Shown here: piece after piece, positions 22,923-37,377 of the stretch
Layout of the letters: each line of letters begins with the position of its first letter
Position numbering within the stretch: position 1 is the stretch's first letter
Source: Metaphire vulgaris
Taxonomy: Eukaryota > Annelida > Clitellata > Crassiclitellata > Megascolecidae
Length of the DNA stretch: 64,000 nt
Direction of reading: 5' to 3'
Assembly (NCBI GenBank): GCA_018105865.1
Contig: CM030862.1
Location: forward strand, 12,038,474 to 12,102,473
The notes under the pieces: model-generated
Database searches by the model: none
What the model was told of the DNA's origin: nothing
What the model saw: only the letters and a program-made list of their open reading frames with translations
Position numbers and translations under genes: made by a program

Positions 22923-22926
<4 letters not shown>

Positions 22927-23136
22927 GGTGTTGCAAAAAACACAAAATTTCTGATTTTCAAAAACTCTCTTGCATATGAAACAGATATGAATATGAAATT
23001 TTTTTAAAGTTACAAAAAGTTCATAATTTTCTGGTCTTAGTTTTAGCAACTATAGCAATTTTCGTTAATACTTTACGTTAAAATACCTTATTGCCCCATA
23101 GAATAGGGACACAACAATAACAAATAGAAAATAATA
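22922..23136. repeat. ~215-bp repeat, inverted copy of 9208-9441
   Basis: Reverse complement of 9208-9441 with small indels. The TA tract is again on its inner side. Confidence 0.85.
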
Positions 23137-23458
23137 CATACTACATACTATAACGCCAATGACTGTACGAAAACGAGGGACATCAACTAAATGAAAGTCC
23201 TGGCGATTATCTGACGAAATAACTTTCAAATATGCAGTTGTGTTTGTTCAAATACTCTGCATTATTAGCATTATGGAATATCGGTGCTTGTCAAGCTGGA
23301 GGGGCTCTAAATACATAAGGTGATGGCCTAAGTTTACAATAGCGATTGATGTCGATGTAGTAAGGAATGCTAAAGACAGTATCTCAATATAGTGCTTGAA
23401 ATCGATCTCCAACAGGACTAAATAAGTTTCAAAAATGTGGTTTAATTTGCACAAATAT

Positions 23459-24021
23459 CAGAAATCTGTTCTCTGTCAAATGTCTAAAAAATCGAACGAG
23501 AGATACGAAGGGGTTTAAGAGAGCTGGTTTCTTGAATGACAAGTTCTATAGACCACAAAAAATATTATACAATTGATACCCTGTTTGACATTGGACAATG
23601 CAAGGATTAGTGCTACAGTAGGCTATAGGTATGCAAAATTCAGACGAGTGATGAAACAAATTAAAACAACATTTTCAGATAGTGTCGTTTCAAATGGCTC
23701 ACCATTTTTCGGGGCATTTCGAATGCTTTAGAATAAAATTGAGGCAGAATGTATTGACAATTCTAGTACGGTTTGACTCTGCTAAGCTGGGGACACACGA
23801 AAATGTGGTTTTAATTTGTTTCATCACTCTTCTGAATTTTGCATATCTATAGCCTACTGTGGCGCAAATCCTTGCATTGTCATATGTCAAACAGGGTATC
23901 AATTATATATTGTTTTTGTGGTCTATGGTCTAGAGAACTTGTCATACAAGAAACCAGCTCTCTTAAACCCTTTCATATCTCTCCTTCGATTTTTAAACAT
24001 TTGACAGAGAACAGATTTCTG
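23459..24021. repeat. Palindromic module 1
   Basis: The left arm (23459-23677) and right arm (23799-24021) are imperfect inverted copies around a 121-bp spacer: CAGAAATCTGTTCTCTGTCA opens the left arm and TGACAGAGAACAGATTTCTG closes the right. The arms differ by small indels, so any hairpin would be bulged. Confidence 0.9.
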
Positions 24022-25760
24022 AAAGACTTTGTTTAGTATCGTTTCAAATGGCTCACCATTTTTCGGGCCATACAAAGTAAGGCGATCAAGGGAAGAGCCG
24101 AGTATTAAGATATATGGTTGATTATAGGTCTACAACAGGATTTATAGATATGAAAACGAGTTTCATAATTAATTCGCTGTGTGTGAGTGAAGCCAATTGA
24201 AGGCCTGTTGGACCTAGATAATCAAACATCTAATCGATTTCAAGAAATTCCTCCGCAAAATCCATATTTTCCTGTTGTTCCTTCTTAGTTGCTTTGAGCA
24301 GTGAAGACTAATCGGTGATGTCATGCTCAGTTTCGATCTAGAGGGTTCGAAATAGAGCACAGCCAACCATTTCATACTACACACTATAACGCCAATGACT
24401 GTACGAAAACGAGGGGCATCAACTAAATGAAAGTCCTGGCGATTATCCGACGGAATGCCTAGTAGGGCGATCAAGGGAAGAGCCGCGTATATAGATATCT
24501 GGTTGATGATATATAGGCCTACAACAGGATTTATAGATATGAAAACGAGTTTTATAATTAATTCGCTGTGTGTGAGTGAAGCCAATTGAAGGCCTGTTGG
24601 ACTTATATAAGCAAACGTCTAATCGATTTCAAGAAATTACTCCACAAAATCCATATTTTCCTATTGTTCCATCTTAGTTGCTTTGATCAGTGAAGACTAA
24701 TCGGTGATGTCATGCTCAGTTTCGATCTAGAGGGTTCGAAATAGAGCACAGCCAACCATTTCATACTACACAGTATAACGCCAATGACTGTACGAAAACG
24801 AGGAACATCAACTAAATGAAAGTCCTGGCGATTATCTGACGGAATGCCTAGTAGGGCGATCAAGGGAAGAGCCGTGTATTAAGATATCTGGTTGATGATA
24901 TATAGGCCTACAACAGGATTTATAGATATGAAAACGAGTTTTATAATTAATTCGCTGTGTGTGAGTGAAGCCAATTGAAGGCCTGTTGGACCTATATAAG
25001 CAAACATCTAATCGATTTCAAGAAATTCTCCAACAAAATTCACATTTGATATAGCAATAATCCTTGCATTGTCCAATGTCAAACAGGGTATCAATAATAT
25101 ACTATTTTTGTGGTCTATAGAACTTGTCATACAAGAAACCATCTCTCTTAAACCCCTTTGTATCTATCCTTCAATTTTTAGACATTTGACAGAGAACAGA
25201 TTTCTGAAAGACTTTGTATAGTATCGTTTCAAATGGCTCATCATTTTTCGGGGCATTTCGAATGTTCTAGAATAAAATTGTGGCAGAATATATTGACAAT
25301 TCTAGTACGTGTTGACTCAGCTAAGCTGGGGACACAAGAAAATGTGGTTTTAATTTTGCATTATTAGCATTTTGGAATAATGAGGGTTGTCATGGATGAG
25401 CCGTTTTAAATGCAGACGGGGATGGCCCATGTTTGCAATAGCGATTGATATCAATGTAGTAATGGATGCTAAAGATAGTGGCTGAATATGGTGCTTGAAT
25501 TCTATCTATAACATGACGAAATAACTTTCAAATATGCAGTTGTGTTTGTTCAAATACTCTGCATTATTAGCATTATGGAATATCGGTGCTTGTCAAGCTG
25601 GAGGGGCTCTAAATACATAAGGTGATGGCCTAAGTTTACAATAGCGATTGATGTCGATGTAGTAAGGAATGCTAAAGACAGTATCTCAATATAGTGCTTG
25701 AAATCGATCTCCAACAGGACTAAATAAGTTTCAAAAATGTGGTTTAATTTGCACAAATAT

Positions 25761-26323
25761 CAGAAATCTGTTCTCTGTCAAATGTCTAAAAAATCGAACG
25801 AGAGATACGAATGGGTTTAAGAGAGCTGGTTTCTTGAATGACAAGTTCTATAGACCACAAAAAATATTATACAATTGATACCCTGTTTGACATTGGACAA
25901 TGCAAGGATTAGTGCTACAGTAGGCTATAGGTATGCAAAATTCAGACGAGTGATGAAACAAATTAAAACAACATTTTCAGATAGTGTCGTTTCAAATGGC
26001 TCACCATTTTTCGGGGCATTTCAAATGCTTTAGAATAAAATTGAGGCAGAATGTATTGACAATTCTAGTACGGTTTGACTCTGCTAAGCTGGGGACACAC
26101 GAAAATGTGGTTTTAATTTGTTTCATCACTCTTCTGAATTTTGCATATCTATAGCCTACTGTGGCGCAAATCCTTGCATTGTCATATGTCAAACAGGGTA
26201 TCAATTATATATTGTTTTTGTGGTCTATGGTCTAGAGAACTTGTCATACAAGAAACCAGCTCTCTTAAACCCTTTCATATCTCTCCTTCGATTTTTAAAC
26301 ATTTGACAGAGAACAGATTTCTG
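25761..26323. repeat. Palindromic module 2
   Basis: Same structure as module 1, differing at a few bases, such as TTTCAAATGC in the spacer. Confidence 0.9.
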
Positions 26324-28443
26324 AAAGACTTTGTTTAGTATCGTTTCAAATGGCTCACCATTTTTCGGGCCATACAAAGTAAGGCGATCAGGGAAGAGCC
26401 GAGTATTAAGATATATGGTTGATTATAGGTCTACAACAGGATTTATAGATATGAAAACGAGTTTCATAATTAATTCGCTGTGTGTGAGTGAAGCCAATTG
26501 AAGGCCTGTTGGACCTAGATAATCAAACATCTAATCGATTTCAAGAAATTCCTCCGCAAAATCCATATTTTCCTGTTGTTCCTTCTTAGTTGCTTTGAGC
26601 AGTGAAGACTAATCGGTGATGTCATGCTCAGTTTCGATCTAGAGGGTTCGAAATAGAGCACAGCCAACCATTTCATACTACACACTATAACGCCAATGAC
26701 TGTACGAAAACGAGGGGCATCAACTAAATGAAAGTCCTGGCGATTATCCGACGGAATGCCTAGTAGGGCGATCAAGGGAAGAGCCGCGTATATAGATATC
26801 TGGTTGATGATATATAGGCCTACAACAGGATTTATAGATATGAAAACGAGTTTTATAATTAATTCGCTGTGTGTGAGTGAAGCCAATTGAAGGCCTGTTG
26901 GACTTATATAAGCAAACGTCTAATCGATTTCAAGAAATTCTCCAACAAAATCCATATTTTCCTGTTGTTCCTTCTTAGTTGCTTTGACCAGTGAAGACTA
27001 ATCGGTGATGTCATGCTCAGTTTCGATCTAGAAGGTTCGAAATAGAGCACAGCCAACCATTTCATACTACACACTATAACGTCAATGACTGTACGAGAAC
27101 GAGTGACATCAACTAAATGAAAGTCCTGGCGATTATCTGGCGGAATGCCTAGTAGGGCGATCAAGGGAAGAGCCGCGTATTAAGATATCTGGTTGATGAT
27201 ATATAGGCCTACAACAGGATTTATAGATATGAAAACGAGTTTTATAATTAATTCGCTGTGTGTGAGTGAAGCCAATTGAAGGCCTGTTGGACTTATATAA
27301 GCAAACGCCCAATCGATTTCAAGAAATTCTCCAACAAAATCCATATTTTCCTGTTGTTCCTTCTTAGTTGCTTTGACCAGTGAAGACTAATCGGTGATGT
27401 CATGCTCAGTTTCGATCTAGAAGGTTCGAAATAGAAATCAGCCATTTCATACTACACACTAACGCCAATGACTGTACGAAAACGAGGGACATCAACTAAA
27501 TGAAAGTCCTGGCGATTATCTGGCGGAATGCCTAGTAGGGCGATCAAGGGAAGAGCCGCGTATTAAGATATATGGTTGATGATATATAGGCCTACAACAG
27601 GATTTATAAATATGAAAACGAGTTTTTTAATTAATTAGCTGTATGTGAGTGAAGCCAATTGAAAGCCTGTTGGACCTATATAAGCAAACGTCTAATCGCT
27701 TTCAAGAAATTCTCCAACAAAATTCACATTTGATATAGCAATAATCCTTGCATTGTCCAATGTCAAACAGGGTATCAATAATATACTATATTTGTGGTCT
27801 ATAGAACTTGTCATACAAGAAACCATCTCTCTTAAACCCCTTTGTATCTATCCTTCAATTTTTAGACATCTGACAGAGAACATATTTCTGAAAGACTTTG
27901 TATAGTATCGTTTCAAATGGCTCATCATTTTTCGGGGCATTTCGAATGTTCTAGAATAAAATTGTGGCAGAATATATTGACAATTCTAGTACGTGTTGAC
28001 TCAGCTAAGCTGGGGACACAAGAAAATGTGGTTTTAATTTTGCATTATTAGCATTTTGGAATAATGAGGGTTGTCATGGATGAGCCGTTTTAAATGCAGA
28101 CGGGGATGGCCCATGTTTGCAATAGCGATTGATATCAATGTAGTAATGGATGCTAAAGATAGTGGCTGAATATGGTGCTTGAATTCTATCTATAACATGA
28201 CGAAATAACTTTCAAATATGCAGTTGTGTTTGTTCAAATACTCTGCATTATTAGCATTATGGAATATCGGTGCTTGTCAAGCTGGAGGGCTCTAAATACA
28301 TAAGGTGATGGCCTAAGTTTACAATAGCGATTGATGTCGATGTAGTAAGGAATGCTAAAGACAGTATCTCAATATAGTGCTTGAAATCGATCTCCAACAG
28401 GACTAAATAAGTTTCAAAAATGTGGTTTAATTTGCACAAATAT

Positions 28444-29005
28444 CAGAAATCTGTTCTCTGTCAAATGTCTAAAAATCGAACGAGAGATACGAATGGGTTT
28501 AAGAGAGCTGGTTTCTTGAATGACAAGTTCTATAGACCACAAAAAATATTATACAATTGATACCCTGTTTGACATTGGACAATGCAAGGATTAGTGCTAC
28601 AGTAGGCTATAGGTATGCAAAATTCAGACGAGTGATGAAACAAATTAAAACAACATTTTCAGATAGTGTCGTTTCAAATGGCTCACCATTTTTCGGGGCA
28701 TTTCGAATGCTTTAGAATAAAATTGAGGCAGAATGTATTGACAATTCTAGTACGGTTTGACTCTGCTAAGCTGGGGACACACGAAAATGTGGTTTTAATT
28801 TGTTTCATCACTCTTCTGAATTTTGCATATCTATAGCCTACTGTGGCGCAAATCCTTGCATTGTCATATGTCAAACAGGGTATCAATTATATATGGTTTT
28901 TGTGGTCTATGGTCTAGAGAACTTGTCATACAAGAAACCAGCTCTCTTAAACCCTTTCATATCTCTCCTTCGATTTTTAAACATTTGACAGAGAACAGAT
29001 TTCTG
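28444..29005. repeat. Palindromic module 3
   Basis: Same structure. It has one fewer A in the CTAAAAATCG run of the left arm and TATATGG for TATATTG in the right arm. Confidence 0.9.
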
Positions 29006-29587
29006 AAAGACTTTGTTTAGTATCGTTTCAAATGGCTCACCATTTTTCGGGCCATACAAAGTAAGGCGATCAAGGGAAGAGCCGAGTATTAAGATATATG
29101 GTTGATTATAGGTCTACAACAGGATTTATAGATATGAAAACGAGTTTTATAATTAATTCGCTGTGTGTGCGTGAAGCCAATTGAAGGCCTGTTGGACTTA
29201 TATAAGCAAACGTCTAATCGATTTCAAGAAATTCCTCCAACAAAATCCATATTTTCCTGTTGTTCCTTCTTAGTTGCTTTGACCAGTGAAGACTAGTCGG
29301 TAATATCATGCTCAGTTTTGATGTAGATGGTTCGAAAAATGAAATGAACCATTTCATACTACACACTAACGCCAATGACTGTACGTGAACGAGGGACATC
29401 AAGTAAATGAAAGTCCTGGCGATTATCTGGCGGAATGCCTAGTAGGGCGATCAAGGGAAGAGCCGCGTATTAAGATATCTGGTTGATGATATATAGGCCT
29501 ACAACAGGATTTATAGATATGAAAACGAGTTTTTTAATTAATTCGCTGTGTGTGAGTGAAGCCAATTGAAGGCCTGTTGGACCTATA

Positions 29588-29665
29588 TTGTTATTGTTAT
29601 ATTGTTCATGACAATTTATATAGCGCCGTAGCATAGCGAGGGCCAAAGTCAAGGGCGCTTTTATA
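29588..29665. mobile_element. ~78-bp insertion unique to one monomer, with AGCGCC foldback
   Basis: All other monomers read GTTGGACCTATATAAGC or close to it. Here about 78 bp is inserted after ACCTATA, ending with TATA again (possible TATA duplication). The insert holds TATAGCGCCG and, inverted 35 bases later, GGGCGCTTTTATA. Confidence 0.6.
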
Positions 29666-31581
29666 TAAGCAAACATCTAATCGATTTCAAGAAATTCTCC
29701 AACAAAATCCATATTTTCCTGTTGTTCCTTCTTAGTTGCTTTGACCAGTGAAGACTAATCGGTGATGTCATGCTCAGTTTCGATCTCGAAGGTTCGAAAT
29801 AGAAATCAGCCATTTCATACTACACACTAACGCCAATGACTGTACGAGAACGAGGGACATCAAGTAAATGAAAGTCCTGGCGATTATCTGGCGGAATACA
29901 AAGTAAGGCGATCAAGGGAAGAGCCGCGTATTAAGATATCTGGTTGATGATATATAGGCCTACAACAGGATTTATAGATATGAAAACGAGTTTTATAATT
30001 AATTCGCTGTGTGTGAGTGAAGCCAATTGAAGGCCTGTTGGACTTATATAAGCAAACGTCTAATCGATTTCAAGAAATTCTCCAACAAAATCCATATTTT
30101 CCTGTTGTTCCTTCTTAGTTGCTTTGACCAGTGAAGACTAATCGGTAATGTCATGCTCAGTTTCGATCTAGAGGGTTCTAAATAGAGCACAGCCAACCAT
30201 TTCATACTACACACTATAACGTCAATGACTGTACGAGAACGAGTGACATCAACTAAATGAAAGTCCTGGCGATTATCTGGCGGAATGCCTAGTAGGGCGA
30301 TCAAGGGAAGAGCCGCGTATTAAGATATCTGGTTGATGATATATAGGCCTACAACAGGATTTATAGATATGAAAACGAGTTTTATAATTAATTCGCTGTG
30401 TGTGAGTGAAGCCAATTGAAGGCCTGTTGGACTTATATAAGCAAACGCCCAATCGATTTCAAGAAATTCTCCAACAAAATCCATATTTTCCTGTTGTTCC
30501 TTCTTAGTTGCTTTGACCAGTGAAGACTAATCGGTGATGTCATGCTCAGTTTCGATCTAGAAGGTTCGAAATAGAAATCAGCCATTTCATACTACACACT
30601 AACGCCAATGACTGTACGAAAACGAGGACATCAACTAAATGAAAGTCCTGGCGATTATCTGGCGGAATGCCTAGTAGGGCGATCAAGGAAGAGCCGCGTA
30701 TTAAGATATATGGTTGATGATATATAGGCCTACAACAGGATTTATAAATATGAAAACGAGTTTTTAATTAATTAGCTGTATGTGAGTGAAGCCAATTGAA
30801 AGCCTGTTGGACCTATATAAGCAAACGTCTAATCGCTTTCAAGAAATTCTCCAACAAAATTCACTTTTGATATAGCAATAATCCTTGCATTGTCCAATGT
30901 CAAACAGGGTATCAATAATATACTATTTTTGTGGTCTATAGAACTTGTCATACAAGAAACCATCTCTCTTAAACCCCTTTGTATCTATCCTTCAATTTTT
31001 AGACATTTGACAGAGAACAGATTTCTGAAAGACTTTGTATAGTATCGTTTCAAATGGCTCATCATTTTTCGGGGCATTTCGAATGTTCTAGAATAAAATT
31101 GTGGCAGAATATATTGACAATTCTAGTACGTGTTGACTCAGCTAAGCTGGGGACACATGAAAATGTGGTTTTAATTTTGCATTATTAGCATTTTGGAATA
31201 ATGAAGGTTGTCATGGATGAGCCGTTTTAAATGCAGACGGGGATGGCCCATGTTTGCAATAGCGATTGATATCAATGTAGTAATGGATGCTAAAGATAGT
31301 GGCTGAATATGGTGCTTGAATTCTATCTATAACATGACGAAATAACTTTCAAATATGCAGTTGTGTTTGTTCAAATACTCTGCATTATTAGCATTATGGA
31401 ATATCGGTGCTTGTCAAGCTGGAGGGGCTCTAAATACATAAGGTGATGGCCTAAGTTTACAATAGCGATTGATGTCGATGTAGTAAGGAATGCTAAAGAC
31501 AGTATCTAAATATAGTGCTTGAAATCGATCTCCAACAGGACTAAATAAGTTTCAAAAATGTGGTTTAATTTGCACAAATAT

Positions 31582-32144
31582 CAGAAATCTGTTCTCTGTC
31601 AAATGTCTAAAAAATCGAACGAGAGATACGAATGGGTTTAAGAGAGCTGGTTTCTTGAATGACAAGTTCTATAGACCACAAAAAATATTATACAATTGAT
31701 ACCCTGTTTGACATTGGACAATGCAAGGATTAGTGCTACAGTAGGCTATAGGTATGCAAAATTCAGACGAGTGATGAAACAAATTAAAACAACATTTTCA
31801 GATAGTGTCGTTTCAAATGGCTCACCATTTTTCGGGGCATTTCGAATGCTTTAGAATAAAATTGAGGCAGAATGTATTGACAATTCTAGTACGGTTTGAC
31901 TCTGCTAAGCTGGGGACACACGAAAATGTGGTTTTAATTTGTTTCATCACTCTTCTGAATTTTGCATATCTATAGCCTACTGTGGCGCAAATCCTTGCAT
32001 TGTCATATGTCAAACAGGGTATCAATTATATATTGTTTTTGTGGTCTATGGTCTAGAGAACTTGTCATACAAGAAACCAGCTCTCTTAAACCCTTTCATA
32101 TCTCTCCTTCGATTTTTAAACATTTGACAGAGAACAGATTTCTG
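31582..32144. repeat. Palindromic module 4
   Basis: Same structure as module 1. Confidence 0.9.
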
Positions 32145-33589
32145 AAAGACTTTGTTTAGTATCGTTTCAAATGGCTCACCATTTTTCGGGCCATACAAAG
32201 TAAGGCGATCAAGGGAAGAGCCGAGTATTAAGATATATGGTTGATTATAGGTCTACAACAGGATTTATAGATATGAAAACGAGTTTTATAATTAATTCGC
32301 TGTGTGTGAGTGAAGCCAATTGAAGGCCTGTTGGACTTATATAAGCAAACGTCTAATCGATTTCAAGAAATTCCTCCAACAAAATCCATATTTTCCTGTT
32401 GTTCCTTCTTAGTTGCTTTGACCAGTGAAGACTAGTCGGTAATATCATGCTCAGTTTTGATGTAGATGGTTCGAAAAATGAAATGAACCATTTCATACTA
32501 CACACTAACGCCAATGACTGTACGTGAACGAGGGACATCAAGTAAATGAAAGTCCTGGCGATTATCTGGCGGAATGCCTAGTAGGGCGATCAAGGGAAGA
32601 GCCGCGTATTAAGATATCTGGTTGATGATATATAGGCCTACAACAGGATTTATAGATATGAAAACGAGTTTTTTAATTAATTCGCTGTGTGTGAGTGAAG
32701 CCAATTGAAGGCCTGTTGGACCTATATAAGCAAACATCTAATCGATTTCAAGAAATTCTCCAACAAAATCCATATTTTCCTGTTGTTCCTTCTTAGTTGC
32801 TTTGACCAGTGAAGACTAATCGGTGATGTCATGCTCAGTTTCGATCTCGAAGGTTCGAAATAGAAATCAGCCATTTCATACTACACACTAACGCCAATGA
32901 CTGTACGAGAACGAGGGACATCAAGTAAATGAAAGTCCTGGCGATTATCTGGCGGAATACAAAGTAAGGCGATCAAGGGAAGAGCCGCGTATTAGGATAT
33001 CTGGTTGATGATATATAGGCCTACAACAGGATTTATAGATATGAAAACGAGTTTTATAATTAATTCGCTGTGTGTGAGTGAAGCCAATTGAAGGCCTGTT
33101 GGACCTAGATAATCAAACATCTAATCGATTTCAAGAAATTCCTCCGCAAAATCCATATTTTCCTGTTGTTCCTTCTTAGTTGCTTTGACCAGTGAAGACT
33201 AATCGGTGATGTCATGCTCAGTTTCGATCTTGAGGGTTCGAAATAGAGCACAGCCAACCATTTCATACTACACACTAACGCCAATGACTGTACGAGAACG
33301 AGGGACATCAACTAAATGAAAGTCCTGGCGATTATCCGACGGAATGCCTAGTAGGGCGATCAAGGGAAGAGCCGCGTATATAGACATCTGGTTGATGATA
33401 TATAGGCCTACAACAGGATTTATAGATATGAAAACGAGTTTTATAATTAATTCGCTGTGTGTGAGTGAAGCCAATTGAAGGCCTGTTGGACTTATATAAG
33501 CAAACGCCCAATCGATTTCAAGAAATTCTCCAACAAAATCCATATTTTCCTGTTGTTCCTTCTTAGTTGCTTTGACCAGTGAAGACTAA

Positions 33590-34779
33590 TAGTTCAGTGG
33601 CTAAAGTCCATAAAAGCCAAGAATCGTTCACTTCTGGATAAAAGCATGCCCCTTGGCACAGTTATAGGGTACATGGCCCAGAACAATTTCCCCAATGGAT
33701 GCACAAGTTTTTGTTATCTCTTACCAAGCAATTTGGCACCATAAATTCTCTTGATAATTTGTAAAAAAAATTCCGCTTGATCTGCAGTACGTAGACAATC
33801 GACAATCGATACAGTGCCAAATAAACAATACTAAGTAATAATAATAATATTGTTCTTATAGAGTGTACAGATATGAATATTATCATTTCATGTCGCTTTT
33901 ACTGCGAAACTAAAATACGAAAAGGGTTATTTTCAGCATCAAATCAAAACGCTTTTGAATAAAATCGGACGCCACCATCTCAGATTGTGATGAAAACTGG
34001 CATAATTGTTCATACCCATGAGCAATGTCGCCAATAGCATTCTCTGTAGATAAAAATGTCCTTAAAAATGTTCAATTTACGCATTAGAGAATATCTCAGG
34101 CAAAATTCTGAATGCCAAGAACTTTTGATATACATGAGATAGTGGCCTAATTTTTTTGATTAGCTGGTGGTCTTCACTTCTCTGTCAAAAGTTCTAGCCA
34201 TTCATACGTCTGCCAATATCACTCTCTGTAGTTTATAAATGTCCTTTAAAATGTCCAATTTACGCATTAGAGAATAGCACAGGCAAAATTCTCAATGACA
34301 AGAACTTTTGATCTACAAGAGATAATGGCCTAATTTTTGAAAAAACTTGATTAGCTGGTGCTCTTCACTTCTCTGCAAAAGTGCTAGCCATTCATACGTC
34401 TGCCAATATCACTCTCTGTAGTTTATAAATGTCCTTTAAAATGTCCAATTTACGCATTAGAGAATAGCACAGACAAAATTCTGAATGCCAAGCACTTTTG
34501 ATATAAAACTAGAGAGAATGGTATTGGCAGACGTGTGAATGGCTAGCACTTTTGATTTCCCTACCCTATCACACGGGGTACCCCTACCCCTAGCCCTATG
34601 GGTACCACTACCCCTAGGGGTACCCCTACCTCTAGTCATACCCCTAGGTGTACCCCTACCCTTAAGTTTACTCGAATGCCTCTGGACAGAACGTTACTAA
34701 ATTATAAGAAGTGTCAATGTTCAAAATTTCATGCTTTTATCCACAAAATGAACAATCATACGGCTTATCAACTGTACTA
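33590..34779. mobile_element. 1.19-kb non-autonomous element, copy 1 (complete, TAA-flanked)
   Basis: Inserted in the monomer site GAAGACTAATCGGTG: TAA precedes (33587-33589) and follows (34780-34782). Ends TAGTTCAGTGGCTAAA and, on the other strand, TAGTACAGTTGATAAG are imperfect inverted repeats, both leading into a TGGATAAAAGCATG motif about 50 bases in. The interior has three ~185-bp direct repeats and a CCCCTA-rich minisatellite at 34563-34670. A 3-bp TAA duplication fits PIF/Harbinger-type elements; family membership is inferred from this alone. Confidence 0.65.
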
Positions 34780-37377
34780 TAATCGGTGATGTCATGCTCA
34801 GTTTCGATCTAGAAGGTTCGAAATAGAAATCAGCCATTTCATACTACACACTAACGCCAATGACTGTACGAGAACGAGGGACATCAAGTAAATGAAAGTC
34901 CTGGCGATTATCTGGCGGAATACAAAGTAAGGCGATCAAGGGAAGAACCGCGTATTAAGATATCTGGTTGATGATATATAGGCCTACAACAGGATTTATA
35001 GATATGAAAACGAGTTTCATAATTAATTCGCTGTGTGTGAGTGAAGCCAATTGAAGGACTGTTGGACCTAGATAATCAAACGTCTAATCGATTTCAAGAA
35101 ATTCCTCCGCAAAATCCATATTTTCCTGTTGTTCCTTCTTAGTTGCTTTGAGCAGTGAAGACTAATCGGTGATGTCATGCTCAGTTTCGATCTAGAGGGT
35201 TCGAAATAGAGCACAGCCAACCATTTCATACTACACACTATAACGCCAATGACTGTACGAAAACGAGGGACATCAACTAAATGAAAGTCCTGGCGATTAT
35301 CCGACGGAATGCCTAGTAGGGCGATCAAGGGAAGAGCCGCGTATATAGATATCTGGTTGATGATATATAGGCCTACAACAGGATTTATAGATATGAAAAC
35401 GAGTTTTATAATTAATTCGCTGTGTGTGAGTGAAGCCAATTGAAGGCCTGTTGGACTTATATAAGCAAACGCCCAATCGATTTCAAGAAATTCTCCAACA
35501 AAATCCATATTTTCCTGTTGTTCCTTCTTAGTTGCTTTGACCAGTGAAGACTAATCGGTGATGTCATGCTCAGTTTCGATCTAGAAGGTTCGAAATAGAA
35601 ATCAGCCATTTCATACTACACACTAACGCCAATGACTGTACGAGAACGAGGGACATCAAGTAAATGAAAGTCCTGGCGATTATCTGGCGGAATACAAAGT
35701 AAGGCGATCAAGGGAAGAACCGCGTATTAAGATATCTGGTTGATGATATATAGGCCTACAACAGGATTTATAGATATGAAAACGAGTTTCATAATTAATT
35801 CGCTGTGTGTGAGTGAAGCCAATTGAAGGCCTGTTGGACCTAGATAAGCAAACATCTAATCGATTTCAAGAAATTCCTCCGCAAAATCCATATTTTCCTG
35901 TTGTTCCTTCTTAGTTGCTTTGAGCAGTGAAGACTAATCGGTGATGTCATGCTCAGTTTCGATCTAGAGGGTTCGAAATAGAGCACAGCCAACCATTTCA
36001 TACTACACTATAACGCCAATGACTGTACGAAAACGAGGACATCAACTAAATGAAAGTCCTGGCGATTATCCGACGGAATGCCTAGTAGGGCGATCAAGGG
36101 AAGAGCCGCGTATATAGATATCTGGTTGATGATATATAGGCCTACAACAGGATTTATAGATATGAAAACGAGTTTTATATTTAATTCGCTGTGTGTGAGT
36201 GAAGCCAATTGAAGGCCTGTTGGACTTATATAAGCAAACGCCCAATCGATTTCAAGAAATTCTCCAACAAAATCCATATTTTCCTGTTGTTCCTTCTTAG
36301 TTGCTTTGACCAGTGAAGACTAATCGGTGATGTCATGCTCAGTTTCGATCTAGAAGGTTCGAAATAGAAATCAGCCATTTCATACTACACACTAACGCCA
36401 ATGACTGTACGAGAACGAGGGACATCAACTAAATGAAAGTCCTGGTGATTATCTGGCGGAATGCCTAGTAGGGCGATCAAGGGAAGAGCCGCGTATTAAG
36501 ATATATGGTTGATGATATATAGACCTACAACAGGATTTATAAATATGAAAACGAGTTTTTTAATTAATTAGCTGTATGTGAGTGTAGCCAATTGAAAGCC
36601 TGTTGGACCTATATAAGCAAACGTCTAATCGCTTTCAAGAAATTCTCCAACAAAATTCACATTTGATATAGCAATAATCCTTGCATTGTCCAATGTCAAA
36701 CAGGGTATCAATAATATACTATTTTTGTTGTCTATAGAACTTGTCATACAAGAAACCATCTCTCTTAAACCCCTTTGTATCTATCCTTCAATTTTTAGAC
36801 ATTTGACAGAGAACAGATTTCTGAAAGACTTTGTATAGTATCGTTTCAAATGGCTCATCATTTTTGGGGCATTTGAGAATGTTCTAGAATAAAATTGTGG
36901 CAGAATATATTGACAATTCTAGTACGTGTTGACTCAGCTAAGCTGGGGACACAAGAAAATGTGGTTTTAATTTTGCATTATTAGCATTTTGGAATAATGA
37001 GGGTTGTCATGGATGAGCCGTTTTAAATGCAGACGGGGATGGCCCATGTTTGCAATAGCGATTGATATCAATGTAGTAATGGATGCTAAAGATAGTGGCT
37101 GAATATGGTGCTTGAATTCTATCTATAACATGACGAAATAACTTTCAAATATGCAGTTGTGTTTGTTCAAATACTCTGCATTATTAGCATTATGGAACAT
37201 CGGTGCTTGTCAAGCTGGAGGGGCTCTAAATACATAAGGTGATGGCCTAAGTTTACAATAGCGATTGATGTCGATGTAGTAAGGAATGCTAAAGACAGTA
37301 TCTCAATATAGTGCTTGAAATCGATCTCCAACAGGACAAAATAAGTTTCAAAAATGTGGTTTAATTTGCACAAATAT

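Noticed and set aside
35068..35508. A 146-codon minus-strand open frame with hydrophobic stretch, repeated at 38133, 41256, 41645, 54764 and 56732
   Set aside because: It lies wholly within the 389-bp monomers, spans more than one monomer, varies by truncation between copies and has no family motif. Recurrence is explained by array copying.
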